The notes below the pieces were generated by a model. It did not search any database. It was not told the origin of the DNA and worked only from the letters and a program-made list of their open reading frames with translations. Shown here piece by piece: positions 10,486-21,199 of a stretch of 26,575 bases of DNA (the stretch's first letter is position 1; each line of letters begins with the position of its first letter). A program made the position numbers and the translations under genes. This DNA is from Funneliformis mosseae (taxonomy: Eukaryota > Glomeromycota > Glomeromycetes > Glomerales > Glomeraceae): assembly GCA_910592005.1 (NCBI GenBank), contig CAJVPP010000762.1, forward strand, positions 1-26,575. Reading direction: 5' to 3'.

Positions 10486-10860
10486 ATGGGTAAATGTGAT
10501 ACAACTTATATGACATAGAAGATTGACTAATTTAACATAAGTGATATATGTAATATATCAGACATATATAACATAACTAACATATTAAATATAGTTGATA
10601 TAGTAGACATGTTAGTTATATCTCTCTATGTAAATTATTTTATATAAATAGATAGCTTTTTAGTTTATATAAAAGAGAGACAGATAGGAACTTGACAAAT
10701 TAGTTTTAGTAATTTTAGAGGTAACTGGCCTACCGTGTTATATTTTAGTTTTAGTAATTCATTTCTTTTCTTTTCTTATTTTATCTTCTTTTATTTCTTT
10801 TCTTTTATTTTATTATTTTACTCGTGAATAAACATATTATTTTACAAATATAACTACTGG
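10486..10860 (+). mobile_element. Possible solo LTR of a retrotransposon
   Basis: The order of signals is LTR-like. A segment full of short GACATATA/TGATATA repeats comes first, then a TATA-type box TTATATAAAAGAGAGACAG (about 10657-10683). A short leader and a pyrimidine-rich tract of TTTCTTTTC blocks (10760-10825) follow, then GTGAATAAACA, which contains AATAAA. Candidate ends are TGTGATAC near 10495 and TTTTACA near 10846. No target duplication, second LTR or internal gene could be seen. A promoter-like intergenic segment is an alternative. Confidence 0.3.
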
Positions 10861-11437
10861 TAATCTGTTGAATCATCATTCATTATAATAGTCTAAACAT
10901 TTTTGATAAACTGTCTAAATTAAAACTTGTAAACTATTGAAAGATTACTGTGTAATTAAAAAAAATAAACCACTTGAATATCTCGTCTAACAGTTATAGT
11001 TCATAAGAATTACACATTAATAATACTAATAATTAAAAATATTATAGAATTTTGATATTAATTTATAAGAGTTTTAAATGTAAATCTTATATTTTGATTA
11101 ATTAAAAAAGGTTATATATTAAGTTTCAAACAAAAAAATTAAAAAATAGTAATTAAAAAATATGATTAATATTATATTTATAAAAGTGATAAATATTGAA
11201 TTAAAATTGATGATAAATATATGTAATTATAAAAAATATAATAGAATTTATAAATTAAAACTATAAAGGGAATATTTTTATTTATATAATTCAATATAAA
11301 ATTTATTATTTTATTAAATTATTTTAAATTAATAATAATTATATAAATAATAATAAACTATTTAATTATAGCAATAAAGTAAAATATAAAAAATTATAAG
11401 ATAAATCATCATCTATTTTATTAAATAATTAATAATA
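10861..11437. other. AT-rich stretch, nothing recognised
   Basis: No supported frame or repeat pair. It separates the LTR-like segment from the second MITE copy. Confidence 0.5.
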
Positions 11438-11607
11438 CAGTTAATTCTTGATATAGCGAACTTTTGATATAACGAATTTTTTGAATAATTATAATAAAAT
11501 ACTTTTGTTATAACAAATTGACTAATCAAATTTCTTAAAATCTTCATTATAACCTTATAGCGAAGTTGAAATCTAAACATAGAGTTTGTTATAACAAAAG
11601 TTAACTG
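11438..11607 (-). mobile_element. TA-flanked MITE, copy 2 (170 bp), opposite orientation
   Basis: It starts CAGTTAATTCTTGATATAGC and ends TAACAAAAGTTAACTG, flanked by TA on each side. Read on the minus strand it aligns along its whole length with the copy at 8309-8480, including the shared interior ACTTCGCTATAAGG-like block and GAAATTTGATTGG-like block. Differences are mostly C/T and G/A. It is non-coding. Confidence 0.8.
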
Positions 11608-12060
11608 TACTAAAATTTTTAAGTTTAAAATAATAAAATTCTCTAATTAAATGAAAATATACTAGTAAAACTTATATTAATTAATATTATAAAGACAAAT
11701 TTACTTTTTGTTATTGTAATTTTTAAGTTTATAACAATTAAATTATTTATATTTCTAAGAATAGTTTAACCTTTAAAGTATTTTTCAATAGTATCTTTGC
11801 TTTATTATAATTTATTATAAATATAAAATATAATACTTAATAATGATTAGCTAAAATAAAAATTTAATTATTATATAATATTATAATCTTATTAGAAGAA
11901 AAAGAAAAATCAAATCTATAGTAACCTATAATTTTATTATATAATATCTTTTTTAATTATATTTTGATTTATTAAAATATTTTATGAAACTATTTAAATA
12001 AATGTTAATTATATATAATTTATATATAATTTATATATAATTTATAAATATTATATTATG
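11608..12060. other. AT-rich stretch, nothing recognised
   Basis: AT-rich sequence with dense stops. Near 12010-12050 there is a short tandem run of about three ATATAATTTAT units. Confidence 0.5.
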
Positions 12061-12069
12061 TTTAAAGTT

Positions 12070-12765
12070 TTAAATAATTAGTTTAATTCAAATTAAAAGC
12101 TAATTTAAAATTAAACTAAATTTTAGTTTAGTTTAGTTTAAATTATTAATATTAAAAATGCTAATTTAAATTCAAATTGAATTAAATACTAATAAAAATT
12201 TAAACTAAATTAAAATTTTTAGATTAATTAAAAATTTCTGTTCAATTATATGTGAATTTTAAAGAGAATTCACAATTTATATAAAAACCTTTTAGAGATT
12301 TTACAATTTTATTTTAAATCTTATAGAGAATTTATAATTCTTTAAAAATTTTATAATATATTTATGAACTTCAAAAATATTTATATTTTTAAGAATTTTA
12401 TAATAATTTCAAAGAAATTTTATAAATTTTTTATGATTCTTGAAAAAGTTAGCAAATTTTTTGTAATTCTTAAAGAAAATTTTGCAAATTTTTATGAGTT
12501 TGCAAAAAAATTGTACTTTTTAAATCTTAAAAAAAATTTGTAAATTTGTAATTTGATAAAAATTTATGATTTTTTAGATTTTTTAAGAGTTTTACAATTT
12601 TTGAATCTTAAAAAAAATTTAAAATTCTTAAAAATTTAGTATTTAAATTATGAATTTTCTTTAAAATTCATATATAATCAACTTAAATTTTTAAACTAAT
12701 CTAAATTAATTTGAACTGAAATTTTTTTAGATTAATCTAAATTATTCAAAGTTTTAATTATGCTT
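12070..12765. repeat. Heavily decayed foldback-like repeat
   Basis: Both flanks carry related sequence in opposite orientation. On the left is TTTAAATAATTAGTTTAATTC, and on the right GATTAATCTAAATTATTCAAA. Next to them are TAGTTTAGTTTAG and GAACTGAAATTTTTTTAGAT, which look like AT-converted versions of the CGGTTCGG/GAACCGAAAATTT arms of the element at 1593-3025. The interior (about 12260-12640) is a degenerate array of short palindromic blocks such as AAGAATTTTATAATAATTTC and TTGCAAATTTTTATGAG. The relationship to the 1593-3025 family is my inference from motif order. Confidence 0.4.
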
Positions 12766-13749
12766 TATAATAATGCTTATAAAAATTAATTATTCTTTAT
12801 CTTAAATTGATTTAATTGAATTTTATATTTATTAAATAGTATTATATATCTAATTTTATCAAATTTATTTTAAATTATTATTTGGATATACTATATTCTT
12901 TTAAAATAATATTTTATGATATATACTGTATATATATTATTAATATAAATATAATGAATATTTAAATAAAATTAATATGACAAATAAATAAATTACTATA
13001 AATATAATATATTATAAATATTTATTTTCAGAAATATATAGTTTATATTTATATTATTATATAAGTCAATTGCAAAATCTACTGACTAAAAAATAAATTT
13101 TAATATATATAGCAACGTTTAAGTTTTTAAAGATTAATAACTTAATATAATAATTCTAAAATCTTATTTACATCAATAGAATTATCAATATAAATTAATA
13201 TAATCAATGTATTATTAATGTGCAATCTTGTCAAATTGTGATTATTAGATGGGATATTTGAGTGGTAATTTTTTTAAGTTTACATAGTAATCTAATAGTT
13301 ATTTCTATAAGTTAATGGTTCTTTTATATACTATTTAGAGTATATTCATACCTCAGTTGATTAAGTTCTATTATATATTAGAAAATATATTCAAACCTAT
13401 AATGAATATATGATTTATATACTATATACTGCTAAGTATTCAATATACTATTGAGTATATTTTTATAAAAATAAACGTAAATTACATTACTAATATAAAG
13501 TGTCACAAAATATCTCAAGTAAATTGAATAAAGATTTATTGGTAAATAAATAAACTAAAAGCTAAAAATACTAAAATAAGGAAATATAAAAGAAAAATTA
13601 ATCACAAATAGAAGAAGTAGTCTTATGCTATTTTACAAAAAAAAGGGTTACATATAGTTATTACTGAACTAATCAGATTGCATCCAACAATTGATAGTTA
13701 CTTTCTTATTAAAAATTTAGTTCTTTTTATATACTTTCTAATATAAATT
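12766..13749. other. AT-rich stretch, nothing recognised
   Basis: No coherent frame. Repeated TACTATATACT and GAATATA(T) strings around 13330-13470 suggest old repeat DNA but give no definable element. Confidence 0.5.
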
Positions 13750-14010
13750 TAATATATCATATATATTAGGTATGTCTGATATCAAATATATCAAATATGT
13801 CAAATATATAAGATATGTTAAATATAATTAAAATATATCAAATATGTTTGACATGTTTGATATTTTGATCTGCACTTTCTTATATTACATAAATTAAATA
13901 CATTTATTAAGTTGATCATATTAACTGTATTACTTATAATGCATTATATAGATCAATTATATTATGATAGTCCTGTTACAGTATATAAGAGAGAGTAGGC
14001 TTGTTCAATT
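13750..14010 (+). repeat. ATCAAATATGTC-type repeat followed by a TATA-like box
   Basis: Short, partly palindromic units (ATCAAATATATC, ATCAAATATGTC, TTTGACATGTTTGATATTTT) fill 13770-13865. Downstream lies GTATATAAGAGAGAGTAGG (about 13981-13999). The order resembles the LTR-like segment at 10486-10860, where TATATAAAAGAGAGACAG follows GACATAT-type repeats. It may be a second, more decayed LTR or a promoter of the same family. No transcript or gene can be attached. Confidence 0.25.
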
Positions 14011-15540
14011 TTGATCATTTAACTTTTTAATTGAAAATCTATTAACTAATTCTAATATGTAATTAAAATTAAAAATTAAATATATTGATCAACTTATTGA
14101 TCAGGTTACTTTGATCATTTTTTTTCATATAATAAATTATTTTTTTTTTTTACAAAATATAAAAGAATATTTTATTATTGTTAAAGTTAAAATAAAAAAT
14201 ATTTTATTGTAATTAAAATAAAGCTTGAGAAACTTCTTGCTGAAAGTTAAGCAAAATTAAATGTAAACTTAAATATATAATGTTATTATTATTACTTTTT
14301 GAGGTTTAGAACTATAAAAACTAAAAGAATTAACATGTTTAATTGAAATTTTCTCATTAAATTGTATATTTCTTAAATTTTTATATTATATTAAAAATTT
14401 ATTAGACACCAAACATGATTAAATATTATATAAAAATAATAATATTTTATTATTTTTTATTTTTATAATATAAAATATTATATTTATTTATAAATATATT
14501 CTTTATATATGTATACTATTATTTATTTTTAAAGAAAATATATGCATAAAGAGTTGTCTATATAATTTTTAAAAATATATGAATATACATATATAAAAAT
14601 AATAATTAATTTAAAATTTTAAAGTAATTTGAATTACAATTTTTGAATTATAAATTATTATATTAAATAAAATATTATAATAAATTATAATTAGTTACAA
14701 TTTGAATTATAATTTAAATTATAACTTTTCAATTATATTATTATTTTTTAATTAATAAATTTATAATAACATAAAAAATATATATATAATTATTCTTTAT
14801 ATTATTATATATATTAATTAATAATTTTTTATTTTAACACTAAAAATAAATTAAATGATTAGAAATAACAAATGATACAAATGATTAATTATTTCAATAT
14901 AGTTTATTTTTTTTTTAATTTTATTATTTATTTTATTTAATATCCCTTTGATTGTTTTATCTACAAATATATAGACAATTTTATTTATAAATTAAAATCA
15001 TTCTTAATTATTTTTAAATATTTTAAAATATGTTATTAAAAATTAATACTTTTATAATAAATTTTATGATGTTTTTAAGTAAAATTAAAAAAAAATGTAA
15101 TTAATTAGTGATTTTTTAAAGATAGATAAATAATAAATTATTATTAAAAAAAATTAAAATTTTAAATTGATATGTCTTGCTATTTACTAATCTTAAAAAT
15201 ATAAAAATACTATCATTTAATAGGTTTTAATGAGATGAATTCAATAAACTAAATTTTATTTTTAAATAATTATTACATAATATGTTATTTTTAAAAAATT
15301 GAAAAATTGAAAAATTGATATATTATTAATTATTAATTTTAAAAATTTACAATATTATTATTAAATGTATTTTAATATGACAAATCATAAATTTATTTCA
15401 TCTTTTTATAATTATTAGATGTCAAAATATTTTAAGTTTTCCATAAACAATTTTATATTAACAATTTAAGGGATAAAGTAAGTAATTTAAATCTTTTAAT
15501 ATAAAAATTTTATAAGTAGCAATATTTTTTATAATTTAAG
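14011..15540. other. AT-rich stretch, nothing recognised
   Basis: Almost pure A+T with homopolymer runs and no coherent reading frame, element end or RNA gene. A sharp rise in sequence complexity at about 15540 marks the start of the gene-bearing island. Confidence 0.55.
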
Positions 15541-15855
15541 CAACCCGAAAATAGAAGCAAATATTGGTATATTTTTGGTAAAGCCGAAAGAGAAACCTAA
15601 AAAAAGAACAAATAAAATTATTCAATTACCATAACCTGAAGTAATAATCTGAACAAAATTAAAAAAAGGGCTATAATTAAAACAAAAAAATTAAAAAGTT
15701 TTTAAAATGTTGCAGAAAATAAAAATAAATAAAACCTTACCTTATATTTTGCAGAAGGGATCCAACCCGAAAGACTAACTAAAGAACGCAAAGTTCAAAA
15801 AAAAATAAGCATCCTCTGAAGTGAAAAAGCCTACCTCTTCAATTGTTTATAATTG
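15541..15855 (+). pseudogene. Lys-rich decayed coding frame, unrecognised
   Basis: A single plus-strand frame stays readable for about 105 codons. It includes NPKIEANIGIFLVKPKEKPK, then KKRTNKIIQLP, PYILQKGSNPKD and SSEVKKPTSSIVYN before TGA. It is broken by about six stops, mostly TAA where CAA (Gln) would fit. The Lys/Pro richness (KPKEKPKKR) recalls nuclear-localisation or DNA-binding tails but identifies no family. Codon quality and the shared frame make former coding likely, and the function is unknown. A spliced gene with retained introns is a weaker alternative, since TTTTGCAG at 15738-15745 resembles an acceptor. Confidence 0.35.
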
Positions 15856-16149
15856 ATCTAATCAGATTTAGTTTAAAAGATATTTGTATAAAATAATTTA
15901 AATTATCGTTAAATGAAACGCCAAAGGATTTAGGATAATGTAAAGGATCAGACAAATGGTCAAATAACCAGGTCATTATTGAGCATTGAGATATATAATA
16001 TAACTATGTTGATACTTGACTGTATCGATTTTACTGCATCATAAAATTCGTCATAGCTGCTTACAGTCAATTATCATATCCGCACATCCTTTGTAGTGTC
16101 ATCTGGTAGTATTCGACATTCTTCAGTGCATTAACATTTACTTCTTAAA
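15856..16149. other. Intergenic part of the island
   Basis: Moderately complex sequence without a frame I could trust on either strand. It may hold flanking regions of the relics on both sides. Confidence 0.4.
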
Positions 16150-16673
16150 AAAAAAGATTTCTGCTGACTCGCTAGTTACGCAACGATTTTTATACAACAA
16201 TACTTCACTAACAATTCGGCAAGTATTTATTAATCATTTTTCAGATATAGTAGGAGTAATGGCTATTTCATTAAGTGAATAATGGAAGGATAGAAAAAAG
16301 GCGGATGCTAGGCCATATAATGCGAATTTCCTGAGTCATATTATTCCTACGTTTCCGGAAAATTATAAAGCTAACCTATCTATCATTTTATTGCTAACTA
16401 CGAGAATTTATCATTTTCTGATAACAAAGTGATTGAAAGGAAATTTTATTGATAATTTTGTAAAGGTAATTTGGAATTCAAAATCTTTCGTGAGATCTGA
16501 GCACATACAATATCTCGGAAGTTTCCTATCTATACAGGGGAGGTACATCTAATGAAGGTATTTCTGGTAAGTCTTAATATTTTATTTTAATTAGGTCAGA
16601 TGGAAAAGAATCAAAAGAATACCAGATCGGAAATGGTCCTTCTTCAAAATATTTTAGACAACAGTGGAAATAA
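16150..16673 (+). pseudogene. Frameshifted coding relic or unresolved spliced gene
   Basis: Three plus-strand frames give good peptide text one after another. Frame one (16150-16430) includes SADSLVTQRFLYNNTSLTIR and, after TAA at 16280, WKDRKKADARPYNANFLSHI. Frame two (16375-16448) reads ANYENLSFSDNKVIERKFY. Frame three (16494-16673) reads SEVSYLYRGGTSNEGIS and later DGKESKEYQIGNGPSSKYFR, ending QQWK-TAA. GTAAGT at 16567 and TTAGGTCAG at 16591-16599 would splice cleanly to SDGKESK, but that intron would be only 33 nt, far shorter than those of the neighbouring gene. Read through, the same frame simply holds one TAA. I favour a decayed gene with indels. The family is not recognised. Confidence 0.4.
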
Positions 16674-17427
16674 GGTTTTTTTTTTTTTTTTTGTCACAAG
16701 AATTTTTCCGAAATATTCCGATTTTTCTTTGTAAAAATAAAAAAGGGCAGGAATTTTGGTTGTGGATCAAAATCATGTGAAATTCGCGTAATGCGGATTT
16801 TTTTAGGTATTTGTGATCACCGATAATTGTCGTAATTATGAATTACAGTCATAATCAAGTTTTTTAAAATAACATGCTAAATGTAAATAAATCTTTTTGG
16901 GGAGTATATACTGAACTGAAGATAATGATTTTTTGCATGTACACGTCATTTTTAGATATTAATTCAAGAATTCAACCAAAATAATTTTTAATTCCTAAAT
17001 TTTATTTTTGGTAATTAAAAGGTAATCTAATATACCGACCAGCGTATAAAATCATAAAGTAAAAAAAAAAAAAAAGAAAAAAATTTTTTTTTTCTTTTTT
17101 ATTTTTTTAAAATAATCACGCTTTCTTAAATAAAAAAAAGGTTACCATTATAAAAAGGAAAAAACTAAAATTATTATTCTGACAAAGGGAAATTATTGAT
17201 AATAAAAAAAAAATAAAAATATAAATAAAATAAAAAACTAAATAATAAAAGATAAAATATGTTGCCTATATAGGGCTACACAATATAGAACGTTCTTTAT
17301 TTGTTGATACTAAAAAAGAAAATGAATGTAGTTAAAAATGCAAAAAGTGGAAAATGATATTTAATATATTATATATAATTTTTTTTTTTTTTTTTCATGT
17401 ATTAAAAATTTCCTTCTTTAATGTAAT
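16674..17427. other. Low-complexity intergenic region
   Basis: It contains long T and A homopolymers (about 16676-16694, 17061-17107 with an A-run followed by a T-run, and 17379-17396) and no supported frame. The part next to 17428 is the 3' flank of the vip1-like gene, which is read leftward. The gene's stop codon lies inside AATAAA on the minus strand, a possible polyadenylation signal. Confidence 0.5.
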
Positions 17428-18457
17428 TTATTGAGCAGAGATGGGTGAATTAGAGGCTGAAACATCTGAATGTGAATGAGAAGGAACGGGGTTGTAGTTT
17501 CGGTCGTTCTTCTTCTCATCAGCGATCTTTCTTGCCATAACTTGAACGTCGGCAACCTTTTGTTGTGTAGTGTAAAAATATTCGTAAATCATTCTTCCGG
17601 TGGGTGTTCCAAGAAAGTGGTGTGCCTTATCTTGGGCTTGGTTAATTACATATTTAGCACCTTCATAAACCGCAAATTTATTGCCAAGGTCAGTTGCACG
17701 AGAAGTCACGGTATGTGATAAACAATATTTTTCATCAATAGTTTTGACTATAAATGAGAAGGAAAAAAAAAAAAAAATTAAGCCAAATTCAAAAAAAAAG
17801 ATTTATAGCAATCGTAGAAAAACAACCAAATAATACCAAAATCTAAATTTAACGTACGATTGGCTTGAAGTTGAGCCAAGTACTGTTTAATACAATTGCT
17901 GACACCATATTTAAGATCAAATTCAATGCCCCGCTCAATGATAGCGTCTTGTAATATATATCCGGCAGCTAAAATTTCTGCGAAGATAATAGCTTTTGGT
18001 TTTTCTTCCTGTCCTTGTGTGCATGACGAATCATCTATATCATCGCCAAACGAGGCATCATCAGCAGATTTTACCGTAATTTGACTATCGCAAATGACTG
18101 CATTTGTGAGCATGAGCGCTGTTTTAGCAGCGGTGTCTTTTTCGAACGTGATATAAGCGATTTGTTTATCGCTGCTTTCTTCCCTATAAAGGGACAAAGG
18201 AAACAATTAAGATTAATATAAATTGGGAGACAAATTATAATCAGAATACGTTAAAAGTGTCAACAAACTTTATAAGCTCAAATTCTTTGATTTTACCGCA
18301 AAATAGAAAGAAGTCTTTGACTACAATTGCAAAGAAAAATTTGAAGGTTAAACTAATTTCGAAAATATTTGTTCTCACCCAAACCAAGAGATTTTTACAT
18401 ACCAGTTTTTTCTGAAGCTTTTTCAGAGATGTCAGTTACAATAACTTTCTTCGACAT
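17428..18457 (-). CDS. vip1: Vip1-like RRM-domain RNA-binding protein, four exons
   Basis: The exons on the minus strand are 18457-18403, 18320-18269, 18183-17858 and 17747-17428. They join in frame to 753 nt, giving 250 residues. The introns (82, 85 and 110 nt) have GTATGT, GTTTGT and GTACGT donors and TAG acceptors. The start MSKKVIVTDIS carries RNP2 of an RRM (about residues 4-76), and a degenerate RNP1 reads QIAYITFE (43-50). An acidic linker (81-96) follows. Next come KPKAIIFAEILAAGYILQDA and the C-terminal family blocks QANLKTIDEKY, TVTSRATDLGNKF and GTPTGRMIYEYFYTTQQKVA. The tail is Ser/His-rich. This order matches fission yeast Vip1 and plant BPA1-like proteins, as I recall them. The family is a putative RNA binder whose exact role is poorly known. 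It is the only convincing intact gene here. Confidence 0.9.
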
Positions 18458-20089
18458 TTTTGATATATTTGTAGTTGAAGAAAAATTTGATTTTTTTTTA
18501 AAAACGGAAATTATTTATTTAGGAAAAAATAACAAAAAAGTAGTTGAGGGCAGAAGAGAAAAAGAATACCATTTATATACTTTAGAAAATTCTCATGATT
18601 AAAAAAAAACGCCTCAAACTTTGTGGTGAGGAAAAATCAAGGATGACTAAATTATCAATATCAAACATGAGACAACTGACGTACATGATTGTTTAAAATG
18701 AAATATATATGCTATATATATATTTATATATATAATTATATGAACAAAAATGCTTAACAAGAACGCAATTAAAATGAAATCTCGTGAAAATAGTGTGAAA
18801 ATGAAATGAAAAAATCATATAATATATAATAACATATATAAAGTATAATATAAAAAAAATTTTAGTTTAGTTTATTATATATGTGGGGAAATCAAGTTAG
18901 CGATCAATTGTAAAATAAACTTTTTTAATTATTAACATTTGACATCAAAATATTGTGCATTCCTATATACATCATTGAAAAAATCTCATGCAATCAACCT
19001 TGCATTCATGGGTGTTATTTCTTTTTTACTGTAATATTTCCCCCAAGTCAAAATGGCAAAGTTACTTTTATTTGTTTTCAAATAAAAATTTATTAAAATT
19101 TATTTAATTTAAATACATTAAATTACTACTACTTTTATACAGGTACATTTTGATTTTTTCAAGTAGGTCAAATTAAACATTAGCCACAGTGGCTTTGGGA
19201 TTTAAATATTTTTACACATGCTTCTATTACATTTAACACATCTAGCATATGAAAAAATCCTTTTGTTTCAGAGGAGATCGTCGTAACCTGCATAATAAAT
19301 TGCTCTTATACATAAAGGAATTATCGAGAAGCAATTATTTGACTTTTGCACCCGCGTGTACTTGTTACATAAATGCATGGTATTCTCGTGAGAAGCACAT
19401 TTTTTTTTTTTTTTTTACTAATTTTACGGAAAGAATGCATCAACGCGAGGAGAATCTTATTTATTCTTTGTAATACATTGACTAATGTCAAATTTTAAGG
19501 GTCCTAGATAATTTAACTAATTTATTAAGTTTGTCGTACCTTTCAAATGAATTTCTCGTGAAATGTTTAGGAACCTTAATTAATAAACAAATTCGGAAAC
19601 AAATAGATAAACATATCGTGATTTTCGTCTTATTGAGAAAACAATCAATACTTTTGGCGTAGAAATTAATTCTTTTTTTCTTTATTAATATGATAGGATT
19701 GTCAAAAGTGTTTACACGTAGTTTATGAAGGGTTTAGCAAATGATGTTACATGAAGGAAGCTTACTATGTAATCGTGAGCGGGAAGTTCGTTGTTGATGA
19801 AACACAGGGTTTTTTTAAAGTGTAAAGGATTGTTCCTTGTGATGATGGTGATTTTAAATGATTTAGGAAATGTGATTATTTTATTATGGATTTTCGATCT
19901 TGCATATATGCATTTATTGATGAAGATTAATATTATTATTTTTTTATTTGCGTTAGTTAAACAATTAACTGCTTTTGATGTGGTAAATCGGCCCTTCATT
20001 TCATAAGTTTGTTGGTAAATGAATGTCAATACTATTCCATGTGGTCGCTACTACCCTATATGCTATAAATTGATCAAATTATTCCGTAC
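18458..20089. promoter_or_regulatory. Upstream region of the vip1-like gene, no TATA box assigned
   Basis: This is the 5' flank of the minus-strand gene and should contain its leader and promoter in the first few hundred bases. I could not identify a clear core promoter. A long TATATA run sits at about 18706-18740, 250 bases upstream, and an exact AGCCAC-A-GTGGCT hairpin lies at about 19182-19194. Open frames here (18369-18602, 19249-19473, 19712-20029 and 19791-20006) show no family features and are not called as genes. Confidence 0.35.
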
Positions 20090-20120
20090 CTTCGGTTAAT
20101 GGCTGTAAATCATTTTCCAT
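20090..20120 (-). other. Possible isolated first exon
   Basis: On the minus strand, ATG at 20120 opens MENDLQPLTE, immediately followed by GTACGG, which resembles the GTACGT donor used in the vip1-like gene. No downstream exon could be joined with confidence. A 35-nt piece near 19545-19580 (PKHFTRNSFE, then GTACGA) is a weak candidate. Treat it as a lead, not a gene. Confidence 0.15.
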
Positions 20121-20880
20121 CGAATGTCTGTCTCATGTTCTCACATCATTTTCTTTCTGTGTGTGAGCCGAATGCAGTAACAACAAAAACATCAAGATGT
20201 GAATGTTGTAAAGGTCATAAACGAATACTATAAATCCGAACGGTCTTATATAATATTTGTAATCAAAAATTGTGAAATAAACTCTATCTCATCACTGATT
20301 CATAAGATTTTATTTTTATTTTCTAGATTCAAGTTTCTTTGTTTTAAAGATTAACAAGTCTGAAAATCATTGAAAACTGATTAAATATTTGAATAACAAA
20401 CATTTAATTTTTAAAATGCAAAAGATTTTGTATTTATAAGTAGGTAATAAATAAATAATTTATATGAAAAAAGCAAATACAGAAAAATATATATACAATA
20501 TATAATTTTTATTTTTTATCATTAAAAAGAAAATAATATATTTTATATACATGTTTCTACTTATATACTTACTTATAACTAGACTTTTATTTGCTTAGAA
20601 TTTCAATAAAATATTTATTATGTTTATTTTTTTGATATTTTAAATTAAAAGTAAACTTGTTATACTAATTTGCTTTTGAATTAGTCACTTTACTTTATGG
20701 AAATTTAATAATGTTAAATTGACATTAAATCAAAATTATATCAATATTACTACTATCATTTAACAATAATTGAATTGAAGTTATTAAGTTCATTTTACTG
20801 TATCAATTCAATTTTAATTTAACCTTGACTTTATATTGATTTGTATTACTAATAAAATACAGATATAATAATAATATGGC
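20121..20880. other. Edge of the gene island into AT-rich DNA
   Basis: Up to about 20300 the sequence is complex and promoter-like (TATAAATCCG near 20230). Beyond that it becomes AT-rich with no supported gene. Confidence 0.4.
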
Positions 20881-21125
20881 ATTAATTTAATATTAATATA
20901 TACAGATATAACATTAAAATTACATTATTTTATAATATTAATATAATATCAAAAATAATAATATCAATATAATATTAATATGATACAGATATGATATTAA
21001 AATTATATTAATTTATAATAAGATATTAAAATAATACTAATATATAATATTAATATGATATTGATATGATATAAATATAATATTGAAATTATATCAATTT
21101 TCAATATTAATATGATATTAAAATA
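20881..21125. repeat. Degenerate tandem repeat, about three units of 75-82 bp
   Basis: Units begin at about 20889, 20970 and 21044 and share AATATTAATATGATAY followed by GATATRATATTAAAATTATATT and an AATTT(A/T)TAAT-type end. Spacing and divergence vary. The composition is so AT-rich that exact limits are uncertain. Confidence 0.5.
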
Positions 21126-21199
21126 ATATTTAAATATGTCCTAAATTAAGAATTTATCCTAAATGTAAATTTCAATTTCAGATAATCTAACTTAAAATT

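Noticed and set aside
3026..15540. Mitochondrial DNA as the source of the high A+T
   Set aside because: No mitochondrial gene, intron or tRNA is visible. TA-flanked nuclear transposons and a spliced nuclear-type gene lie on the same molecule.
17476..17718. Plus-strand 80-codon frame
   Set aside because: It is antisense to exon 4 of the vip1-like gene, whose protein matches its family across the same bases.
17896..18084. Plus-strand 62-codon frame
   Set aside because: It is antisense to exon 3 of the vip1-like gene and shows no features of its own.
18369..18602. Plus-strand 77-codon frame
   Set aside because: It overlaps exon 1 and the 5' flank of the vip1-like gene in antisense and has no recognisable motif.
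19249..19473. Plus-strand 74-codon frame
   Set aside because: It contains a long T homopolymer read as Phe-Phe-Phe and has no family features or splice partners. It is probably chance in 5' flanking DNA.
19712..20029. Overlapping frames on opposite strands (minus 105 codons, plus 71 codons)
   Set aside because: Both cover the same bases with no domain, signal or conserved motif. Neither can be preferred and neither joins the possible exon at 20090-20120 in frame.
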